Below are positions 25,380 through 32,556 of a DNA stretch of 64,000 nt, piece after piece. The notes under the pieces were generated by a model. It did no database searches. It saw nothing but the letters and a program-made list of their open reading frames with translations, and was not told the DNA's origin. The position numbers and the translations under genes are program-made. This DNA comes from Ornithinibacillus xuwenensis (GTDB lineage Bacteria > Bacillota > Bacilli > Bacillales > Amphibacillaceae), in NCBI RefSeq assembly GCF_039614845.1, contig NZ_JBDIML010000003.1, positions 186,001-250,000 on the forward strand, given 5' to 3'. Numbering within the stretch: the first letter of the stretch is position 1; each line of letters starts with the position of its first letter.

Positions 25380-25799
25380 TTATAACTTATCTCTATTTTT
25401 CTTTATGTGGACAAATTTTTCATATAGATTGGCCGCCTTATTTTTCTCAATACTACTCTGATAAAAATCAATCTTAGTATTTAATAACTCCAAATTTTTT
25501 TTATAGTTTTCCAACTGATTCATTACTTTTCCTCGGTGACTAATGAGAATCTCAAGCAGTCCCTCAGTACCTTCTTCTCCTGATTTCCATAACTGAGTAT
25601 AACTTTTCAGATCATCTAATGACATTCCTGTTCCTTTCATATGTAAGATGAATTCTGCCCATAATTTATTGTCTTCAGAGTAGTGCCGAATATTATTCTT
25701 ATCTCGCTCAGGTACCACCAGACCTTCTTTTTCGTAATATCTTAATGTATGCTCACTTATTCCTATTAGTTTTGAGAGCTCTCCAATGCGATACGCCAT
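25380..25799 (-). CDS. MerR-family transcriptional regulator, AdhR-like
   Basis: 139 residues: N-terminal winged helix-turn-helix (YRIGELSKLIGISEHTLRYYEKEGLV), then a long coiled coil (NQLENYKKNLELLNTKIDFYQ). Closest in pattern to the aldehyde-responsive AdhR branch: the segment EFILHMKGTGMS corresponds to the AdhR helix that carries a reactive cysteine, but here the position is His53 and the whole protein has no cysteine. Sensing must therefore differ. Its own promoter (25911-25941) has the 19-base spacer and dyad, so it likely autoregulates. GAGGTG precedes the ATG. Confidence 0.88.
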   Translation of the reverse strand: MAYRIGELSKLIGISEHTLRYYEKEGLVVPERDKNNIRHYSEDNKLWAEFILHMKGTGMSLDDLKSYTQLWKSGEEGTEGLLEILISHRGKVMNQLENYKKNLELLNTKIDFYQSSIEKNKAANLYEKFVHIKKNRDKL

Positions 25800-25910
25800 C
25801 TTTACACCTCCATATAGTGAATTCGAATTAATTAGTATGTACTTTAGTTATTTTTTCCTTACATTTAATATTGACAAATTAATATCAAAACCCCTCAAAT
25901 TGTTGTGGTT

Positions 25911-25941
25911 ATTTTACTCCTTAAAGTTAACTCTAAGTCAA
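25911..25941 (-). promoter_or_regulatory. MerR-type autoregulated promoter
   Basis: On the minus strand TTGACT, a 19-base spacer and TAAAAT, with the dyad CTTAGAGT / ACTTTAAG filling the spacer. Upstream of merR by 112 bases. It matches the promoters at 23701 and 24017. Confidence 0.7.
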
Positions 25942-26177
25942 TCAAAATAGTGTTACAATTTTTGTGTGGTATCTTTTTAACGAAGACACAAGTGAAATTT
26001 TCACAACATTTATTACTATGACATTAAATATTCCAATTACAAATATGTTTTTACAGATAAAAATTTTCTCACACTAACAATATACGCCTTCGGTGGTAGT
26101 GCTGATGAAACTGTTCCACGGATGAATTCTTTTTCTATACCTAGCTTTTGGGGTTGATTTACGTTTTAGCAATGGAA

Positions 26178-26215
26178 AATGCCAACGAAATTTATAGGAT
26201 TACGTTGGCATTTTT
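26178..26215. terminator. Terminator after the second ABC-2 module
   Basis: Ten-base perfect arms (26178-26187 with 26203-26212) around a 15-base loop, 22 bases past the last permease stop. T-rich on the plus side, moderate on the minus side. The remainder of 25942-26177 has no recognisable feature. Confidence 0.6.
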
Positions 26216-26236
26216 GTATTGTTTAAGATTTGATAG

Positions 26237-27355
26237 TTAATCCACCTTACTTGTCTTAACCTTCTGGTTAGCTACCAAATAACTACAAGTCGTCAACACA
26301 AGAATAGCTGGAATCCCTTGCCACCAAACCCTTCCATTTTGAAACAAGATAATCTCTTTAGGAAGTAAATATTGAAATGGGTTAACCCAAGTGAACGGTG
26401 TCCATGAAACCATCGCAGACAGCCCATAACCAACAAGCAGTGCTAATAAGACAGCAAAGAGTGTAGCTAATGTATGTTTAAAAAACAAGCTAAACAATAA
26501 ACAAAGAGCAATAATCATAAATACACTTAATGATACTGCAATAATGGCAAACATCATATACTCTGCTATTGTTAAAAATTCTATCGTATCATTCACTTCT
26601 ATAACAATAGGATAGTTAAATGTTCCTTGATATCCAAATACATATCCAATTATGAAGGTTACCGCAAATAGAAATACGGTTGTCATCATATAAGCAATAA
26701 TCGAACTCCAAAACTTGCTTGCTAGAATATGAGTCCGTTTTAATGGCTGAGTAAACAATAAATTAATAGAACGATTTTCAAACTCGGATGACATTATTTC
26801 TCCCAGTACTAATAAAACAATAATAAGCGCACCTAACGTTATAAACAAATCTATCACTTGTTTTATAAAATTCGGAAAGGCTCTACTGTAAGTTTCATGT
26901 TCAGGTGGGATAGTTGACTCGAGCAGTTTTTTATTTAATGCTAAAGAATGGGAGATTTCTTGAAAGGTTAACGAGTGTTCCCCCCCTTTTTCTTTATACT
27001 CCTTACCAGTTGAGTAGTACACATTCTGAAGTCTCAATCTTTGTTGAAATTGATTTGGTTCTAGTACATTCCTCGCTTCATACAGATTATTGATCATAGC
27101 ACTATTTAACCGTCTGAGTTCCTGTTCCTCTTCATTCTCTGGATCTTCCTCAAGGATAGACTGGTGCATCTTTGCATTAGCAAAATTGATCTCTAATAAC
27201 TCATCAACCCGCTCGCTGGCCTCTTTTTCAATAGACGATTCAAATATAAAATTTCGGGCCATCAAAAAAGCGACACCAATAACAATCCCAATTAAGATAT
27301 ATAAGAATTTTTTACTAAACAGTATCTTTTTTAACTCAAATGACAACAGTCTCAT
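26237..27355 (-). CDS. ABC-2 type transporter permease (module 2, second permease)
   Basis: 372 residues. It begins MRLLSFELKKILFSKKFLY, then TM1, a ~130-residue charged extracytoplasmic region rich in Glu, and five hydrophobic segments. The loop motif FNYPIVIEVNDTIEFLT matches the corresponding loop of the other permeases in the window. Its ATG overlaps the ATPase stop (ATGA), so it is translationally coupled to the ATPase. Last gene of the four-gene module. Confidence 0.85.
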   Translation of the reverse strand: MRLLSFELKKILFSKKFLYILIGIVIGVAFLMARNFIFESSIEKEASERVDELLEINFANAKMHQSILEEDPENEEEQELRRLNSAMINNLYEARNVLEPNQFQQRLRLQNVYYSTGKEYKEKGGEHSLTFQEISHSLALNKKLLESTIPPEHETYSRAFPNFIKQVIDLFITLGALIIVLLVLGEIMSSEFENRSINLLFTQPLKRTHILASKFWSSIIAYMMTTVFLFAVTFIIGYVFGYQGTFNYPIVIEVNDTIEFLTIAEYMMFAIIAVSLSVFMIIALCLLFSLFFKHTLATLFAVLLALLVGYGLSAMVSWTPFTWVNPFQYLLPKEIILFQNGRVWWQGIPAILVLTTCSYLVANQKVKTSKVD

Positions 27356-28236
27356 GAGGATAACTCCTCTTCAAACAATTCACGATACCGTTTTTCAGCT
27401 CCCACTTTTTGAACTTCAATATCTGTAATCATAATACTATTGTCATTTAAACAGTCAATGAAACACTGCAATTCCGTATCCGTTTCTTCAAATCCCAATT
27501 GGTATTGATCAGTTATGGAATAGGAAATATCCTTATCATTCAATACTTTCTTAGCTTTTTCTATATCATTCACCGTAATGAGGTACTTTTTCTTTGCAAT
27601 ATCTTGGAGTGATTCTTTTAATAGAGCACCATCTTTCATAAAATAGATCGTATTGGTTAGGCGATCAATCTCATCTAAATTATGTGAGGAAACAATGATG
27701 GTCGTTCCATCTTTATATAATTCAAGTAGAATCTTACGCATATTAAGCGCACTTGTTGGATCTAATCCATTTAATGGTTCATCCATTAATAAAAGCTTCG
27801 GCTCATTAATAATAACCATTGCCAGTAAAAGATGTTGCTTCATGCCAAGAGAATAATTACGTACTCTCTTTCTCAAATACGTTTCCATTCCAACCCGCGT
27901 TGCAACCTCTTTAATCTTAGAAACGGCTATTTTTTGCACACTACAAACAAATTTCAGATGGTCATAACCAGTTAGATTTCCATAAAGAATACGGTTATCC
28001 TGTAAATAAGATACATCATAGAAAAGATTAGCATCCGTATGTTTTTTTCCCAATACCTTAACATCTCCTTCTTGAAAGGAAAGTAGATTGGTCATACAGT
28101 TTAATAAAGTTGTTTTTCCAGAACCATTTGGGCCTACTAACGCTATTATTTCTGGACTGTCAACTTTTATATTAATTCCTTTTAGTACCAGTTGCTTTTT
28201 ATAACGTTTCTTTAAATTATTTACTTCTACAATCAT
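27352..28236 (-). CDS. ABC transporter ATP-binding protein (module 2)
   Basis: 294 residues with complete motifs: Walker A GPNGSGKTT, signature YSLGMKQHL, Walker B LLLMDEPLNGLD and switch His in VSSHNLDE. The C-terminal ~85 residues form the accessory domain seen in ABC-2 drug and lantibiotic exporters (EKAKKVLNDKDISYS). Lies between the two permease genes. Powers export by the flanking permeases, by family knowledge; the substrate is unknown. Confidence 0.92.
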   Translation of the reverse strand: MIVEVNNLKKRYKKQLVLKGINIKVDSPEIIALVGPNGSGKTTLLNCMTNLLSFQEGDVKVLGKKHTDANLFYDVSYLQDNRILYGNLTGYDHLKFVCSVQKIAVSKIKEVATRVGMETYLRKRVRNYSLGMKQHLLLAMVIINEPKLLLMDEPLNGLDPTSALNMRKILLELYKDGTTIIVSSHNLDEIDRLTNTIYFMKDGALLKESLQDIAKKKYLITVNDIEKAKKVLNDKDISYSITDQYQLGFEETDTELQCFIDCLNDNSIMITDIEVQKVGAEKRYRELFEEELSS

Positions 28237-28253
28237 GTCATCACTCCCAAATA

Positions 28254-29531
28254 CTAATTACCAGTTTTAGTTTGCATAATAGAGACAACATACGTTACAA
28301 CGAAGAGAATTAAACTAGCAATACTTAACGAAATCAATCCATTCGAATAACGAAGATTAAAATTATCTAAGGTTAATGCTAGCTCATTTGTTAACACGTC
28401 AGTAACAGAGAAATATTGAAATGGAATATAGTGTGCAATACTGGAAGTTGCTAATTCCTCACTTATTGTATACCCGATAAATACGGTAACCACAGTTAAC
28501 CCTATTGCCACCAGTACACGTTTGGTCAAAATGGAAAATAGGAATAAAATAGAATAACAGAATAATAGGATTAACATGAACATACCAATTGCCTTGACTA
28601 ATAATACACCTATGCTCATGAGGGTGAATGTTCTATCTTCTCCATAAATTACTACGGGATATTGCCAGTCTCCTAGTCGATCAAAAAGGCTTCCCATTAT
28701 AACCGAAAAGACAACTGCACACATTAAGATCATTATACTAACTAAAATTGCAGTAATAAATTTACTAGCTATGATTTTATTCCGACCAATTGGCTGTGTT
28801 TGTAGTAAATGAATTGGTCCATTTCGTCCTAAGCCTTCCTTTGTAACGATATCTCCAAATAGGAAAAGAAAGAAAACGGCACCTATTAAACTAAATAACA
28901 GATTAAAAAGTCGAAAGAGATAATGAAAACTTGTAGAGGAATATTTATTACTATTATCTGCTAAAAATTCCATAATAGTTTCCGCTTCTGCTGTACTAGT
29001 ACTACTAACTTCTCTATCGTATAGTGTCATATAAGCAAAGAATCGATCCAAAGGCAATAAAGGGATAACACCCTTATCTTGCATCCACTTATTCATTCCC
29101 ACATAGGTTTCTAATGTAAATAAAGTAGGGTGGCTATAGGTATGCGTTTGGTTTTCGTATCGCATTTGGCCAATAACTGGCTCGGTATCTTCAATTTCAA
29201 TTTGTAGGAGAGCATCCCAATTTTCTTTCTCTAATAATTCTACTTTTGTTTGCCTTTCTTCTAACCAATTCTCATTAAACTCAATAGACTCTTCTAATTC
29301 CCTGACATCTGATTCATCTGCGAATTCTAAAGCATTTCTATCCTCTTCAATAGCCTGTTCCGTTATTTGTATATCATCCTTTAATGGTTTTATGACATCC
29401 TCAACACGCGTTGTGTTGACATAAACAAATACATAATATCCAATAATGAATACGAGCAATGCCACCAAAAGTATTCGAAAGAAGGTGGTATTCCACACCT
29501 TCTTTATTTCAAATAAAATTAGCTTTAACAA
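28254..29531 (-). CDS. ABC-2 type transporter permease (module 2, first permease)
   Basis: 425 residues. Cytoplasmic start MLKLILFEIKKVWNTTF, TM1, then a ~165-residue extracytoplasmic region that includes a Glu-rich likely coiled coil (about residues 40-85), then five hydrophobic segments. The loop WQYPVVIYGEDRTFTLMS corresponds to YPIVIEVND in its partner. It follows the lipoprotein gene by 24 bases and precedes the ATPase gene by 17. Confidence 0.85.
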   Translation of the reverse strand: MLKLILFEIKKVWNTTFFRILLVALLVFIIGYYVFVYVNTTRVEDVIKPLKDDIQITEQAIEEDRNALEFADESDVRELEESIEFNENWLEERQTKVELLEKENWDALLQIEIEDTEPVIGQMRYENQTHTYSHPTLFTLETYVGMNKWMQDKGVIPLLPLDRFFAYMTLYDREVSSTSTAEAETIMEFLADNSNKYSSTSFHYLFRLFNLLFSLIGAVFFLFLFGDIVTKEGLGRNGPIHLLQTQPIGRNKIIASKFITAILVSIMILMCAVVFSVIMGSLFDRLGDWQYPVVIYGEDRTFTLMSIGVLLVKAIGMFMLILLFCYSILFLFSILTKRVLVAIGLTVVTVFIGYTISEELATSSIAHYIPFQYFSVTDVLTNELALTLDNFNLRYSNGLISLSIASLILFVVTYVVSIMQTKTGN

Positions 29532-29555
29532 AGAAACACCCCCTGCTTCATAGAA

Positions 29556-30101
29556 TTACTGAACATTAATACCAAAAACATAATAAGCCTGCCCTACTAC
29601 TTCACCCTCCCATTGCAGTTTCATAGCGTAATAATATCTTCCTTTTTCCATTGGGGCGGTTATTCTTCTATTAGTGACTTCCACTTCTTTCTCCTCATCT
29701 AGTCTAATTTGAGTTAATTCAATATAATCGGGGAAATATATATGATCCGATTCGGGTATTTCAGAAGTTGAAATAGCAAATTCAAATACCTCACCTGGTT
29801 CTACCTTTAAAGGTGGAGATCCATACAATTGCTCCTCTGGAGGATTCGGTTCCAACGAACAGAGGCTTACCTCTTTCCAACACCAAACATCAAGTACAAC
29901 AACAGTTGAATCTTCATCAGTCCACACTTGAACATCAGGAGGTTTAGCCACATTTCCGCTTTCTTCCTTTTCAGATTCACTTTCCTTACTAATAGGTGAC
30001 TCTTGAACTTCTTCTTTCAATCCTATTAATGCTGGATTTTCCGCACATCCGACCAAAGTAACTCCTATTAGCATTAAGAAAAAAAGGAAACATTTTTTCA
30101 C
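29556..30101 (-). CDS. Lipoprotein of the second ABC-2 module
   Basis: 181 residues from the GTG at 30101 (AGGGG eight bases upstream; a GTG at 30110 overlaps that site). Signal peptide with lipobox LVGC, then a ~35-residue Glu/Ser-rich linker and a compact domain with two cysteines in WCWKEVSLCS and a beta-sandwich-like end (YYYAMKLQWEGEVVGQAYYVFG). No homology by eye to the module 1 lipoprotein, although it occupies the equivalent role. First gene of the operon. Function unknown. Confidence 0.75.
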   Translation of the reverse strand: MKKCFLFFLMLIGVTLVGCAENPALIGLKEEVQESPISKESESEKEESGNVAKPPDVQVWTDEDSTVVVLDVWCWKEVSLCSLEPNPPEEQLYGSPPLKVEPGEVFEFAISTSEIPESDHIYFPDYIELTQIRLDEEKEVEVTNRRITAPMEKGRYYYAMKLQWEGEVVGQAYYVFGINVQ

Positions 30102-30161
30102 ATTAAACACCCCTAAATTATCCGGTAATTAATTATTTTCTGAACCTTTTAACAAATAGTA

Positions 30162-30195
30162 ACATAACTTTAATATATTTGAAATAATGTTATGT
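30162..30195. repeat. Inverted repeat upstream of the second ABC-2 module
   Basis: Seven-base arms ACATAAC (30162-30168) and GTTATGT (30189-30195), 20 bases apart, 60 bases upstream of the lipoprotein gene start. A weak minus-strand promoter (TTTCAA, 17 bases, TACTAT) lies across it. It may be an operator, by inference. Confidence 0.35.
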
Positions 30196-30344
30196 GCTAT
30201 ATAATCGCGTTTTATAGAGAAAGCACTTTATTAATAAAGAATATTAACGACAGGAAAGCACGAAAAATGACCAATCTATATTCTTCAAAATCACTTAGGT
30301 AACGATAGATGCATGCAATTCACAAAAATGATTACGTTTAAGGA

Positions 30345-30393
30345 CGATAAAAAGAAGAGCCTGAATCTCTTGATAAAACAAGGATTCAGACTC
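30345..30393 (-). terminator. Terminator of tRNA-Val
   Basis: Eleven-base arms with one mismatch (from 30357 and to 30393) around a 15-base loop, with the minus-strand tail CTTCTTTTTATC. It lies 13 bases beyond the tRNA 3' end. Confidence 0.75.
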
Positions 30394-30405
30394 ATCAACA
30401 TTGTA

Positions 30406-30478
30406 TGATTCCGATTGGGCTCGAACCAACGACCTCCACCCTGTCAAGGTGGCGCTCTCCCAGCTGAGCTACGGAATC
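30406..30478 (-). tRNA. tRNA-Val (anticodon GAC)
   Basis: 73-base cloverleaf on the minus strand. The acceptor stem pairs GATTCCG with CGGAATC, the D arm is GCTC...GAGC, the anticodon stem CCACC/GGTGG encloses TTGACAG giving anticodon GAC, and the T arm has GTTGG TTCGAGC CCAAT. Discriminator A; the CCA end is not encoded. Stand-alone gene with its own terminator. Confidence 0.95.
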
Positions 30479-30560
30479 GTATAAATTTAGGTTGTGAAAT
30501 AATTATATGGAATCTAGTAATTACTGTCAATACGTTTTACTTCCGTAAATGGGAGTGTTG

Positions 30561-30673
30561 TTAAATCAGCGCCTTTATTCATATATCAGCGAATTTTCTA
30601 TTATATCAGCTTAAATATATTTATATCAGCGAATGTTTCATTTTATCAGCGTATCTACCTATATATCAGCGTA
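30561..30673. repeat. Six-copy directional repeat array with an exact 20-bp period
   Basis: The core ATCAGC starts at 30565, 30585, 30605, 30625, 30645 and 30665, exactly every 20 bases. Most copies extend to TATATCAGCGNAT; the first begins AAATCAGCG and the third ends CTTAA. The spacers are AT-rich and different from each other. It lies between tRNA-Val (minus strand) and the ABC exporter operon (plus strand), 87-192 bases upstream of the tRNA gene. No ORF overlaps it. A single-copy TATATCAGC also occurs near 11793. Confidence 0.8.
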
Positions 30674-30825
30674 TTCAAAATTTCGTCCTCCGCTCACCTG
30701 CCCGAAAATCATTCGATACTCGAAATAAATCCTTGGATAAAAACCTGTTTATCATTTATAATAAGATGATATTAAATTCACTAATTTTAAAAGACTAATA
30801 ATTTTGACAACGGGGGTTTACTCTT

Positions 30826-32556
30826 GTGAGAACTGTTTTTTCCTTTTTAAAGCCTTATAAATTATCTGCATTTGTTGCCTTATGCCTCATGCTCGTAGAA
30901 TTGGCTGTCGAGCTACTCCTTCCCTTCTTTCTTGGAAAAATGATTGATGATGGTGTGTTAAATAGCGACATGAATAACATCATTATGTGGGGAAGTATTA
31001 TGATTGGCTTGGCGTTACTTTCTTTTATCTCTGGGGTTACAAACTCCTTCTACGCTTCCCATGTCAGTTGGGGGTTTGCACATGATATTCGCGAAAGATT
31101 ATTCCGTAAAATACAAGAATTCTCCTTTGCAAATTTAAATCGATATCCTACCTCTCGTCTCATGACATTGTTCACAAACGATGTTCGACAAATTCAAAAT
31201 ACTATCTTTATGTCACTACGAATCATGGTTAAAGCACCATTGATTTGCATTGGTGGTGTCGTGATGGCATTTATCGTAAATCCTAGGCTTGCGGTTATTT
31301 TTCTAATTACCGTACCACTTTTAGTTGGATTTTTACTTTGGGTATTGAAAAAAGCTAGTAAAATGTTCGATCGCGTTCAAAAGAGCATCGATTATGTCAA
31401 TCGAGTGATGCAGGAAAATCTTGCTGGAATGCGTTTAATTAAAGCATTTTTCAGACGGAATCATGAAGAAAAACGTTTTACAAATGCAAATATAAACTTA
31501 CGTGACAATACAAGAAAAACTTTCCGTTTTATAGAAGCATCGATGCCTGTTCTATTATTTGTAATGAATTTAAGTATTATTGCAATTCTATGGATAGGAA
31601 ACACCCAATCCATTGCAGGAACAACTGAGGTTGGGGACGTCGTCGCAATTGTTAACTATGCAATGCGTGTTGCAATGGCTATTTCCATGTTTTCTTTCAT
31701 TATTATGGCATTCTCGCGTACAAAAGCATCTGCTGAACGTATTAGCGAAGTACTAGTAGAGGAAATTGATCTACTTGATTCAGACGATGCTGTGATTAAG
31801 CAAACTGTTAAGAATGGAAAAATTGAATTTCAGAATGTTTCATTCCAATACCCAACATCTGATGGCCCAGTATTGTACAACATTTCCTTTACGGTTAATC
31901 CAGGAGAAAAACTGGCAATTATTGGTGCAACTGGTTCTGGAAAATCTTCGTTATTCCAGCTAATTCCAAGACTATACGATGTTACAAATGGGGAAATATT
32001 CATTGATGACAAACCAATCTCTTCCTATAAATTAGAGACGCTGCGTAAAAGCATCGGCTATGTTCCTCAGAGTCCATTACTATTCAGTGGTCCAATTATT
32101 GAGAACATTTCGTGGGGAAAAGACAATGCGACACAGGAAGAAATTTTAAAAGCAGCACGTGATGCCCAAATCCATGAAACGATTATGGATTTGCCTGAAC
32201 AATATCAAACCCAAATCGGTCAAAAAGGAGTTAATTTATCTGGTGGACAAAAACAACGTATTTCTATTGCCAGAGCATTAATCCGAAAACCAAAAATCTT
32301 AATGCTAGATGATAGTACAAGTGCATTGGATTTAGCGACTGAGGCACGACTACTTCAAGCAATTCAAGAGGACCTTAATACCATGCTTATCATTACTCAG
32401 AAGGTTTCTACAGCAATGAATGCAGACAAAATCTTATTACTCGATAATGGTATAATCCTAAACATTGGTACACATGATGAATTACTACAACAGTCTGAGC
32501 TTTATCAATTGATTGTTGAATCTCAATTTGGAAAGGAGTACCCAAATGTCCATTAA
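30826..32556 (+). CDS. Heterodimeric ABC exporter subunit with degenerate ATP site
   Basis: 576 residues: about six N-terminal transmembrane helices (1-300) fused to an ATPase domain. Walker A is GATGSGKSS and the signature is LSGGQKQRI. Walker B ends LMLDDSTSALD, with Asp replacing the catalytic Glu, and the switch His is Gln (IITQKVST). This is the degenerate-site half of a heterodimeric multidrug-type exporter. The start is a GTG at 30826 with GGGGG upstream. The next gene overlaps by 11 bases and encodes the partner. Confidence 0.92.
   Translation: MRTVFSFLKPYKLSAFVALCLMLVELAVELLLPFFLGKMIDDGVLNSDMNNIIMWGSIMIGLALLSFISGVTNSFYASHVSWGFAHDIRERLFRKIQEFSFANLNRYPTSRLMTLFTNDVRQIQNTIFMSLRIMVKAPLICIGGVVMAFIVNPRLAVIFLITVPLLVGFLLWVLKKASKMFDRVQKSIDYVNRVMQENLAGMRLIKAFFRRNHEEKRFTNANINLRDNTRKTFRFIEASMPVLLFVMNLSIIAILWIGNTQSIAGTTEVGDVVAIVNYAMRVAMAISMFSFIIMAFSRTKASAERISEVLVEEIDLLDSDDAVIKQTVKNGKIEFQNVSFQYPTSDGPVLYNISFTVNPGEKLAIIGATGSGKSSLFQLIPRLYDVTNGEIFIDDKPISSYKLETLRKSIGYVPQSPLLFSGPIIENISWGKDNATQEEILKAARDAQIHETIMDLPEQYQTQIGQKGVNLSGGQKQRISIARALIRKPKILMLDDSTSALDLATEARLLQAIQEDLNTMLIITQKVSTAMNADKILLLDNGIILNIGTHDELLQQSELYQLIVESQFGKEYPNVH

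Noticed and set aside
30561..30673. CRISPR array
   Set aside because: The repeated unit is only 8-13 bases, the spacers are about 7-12 bases and AT-rich, and no cas genes are present.
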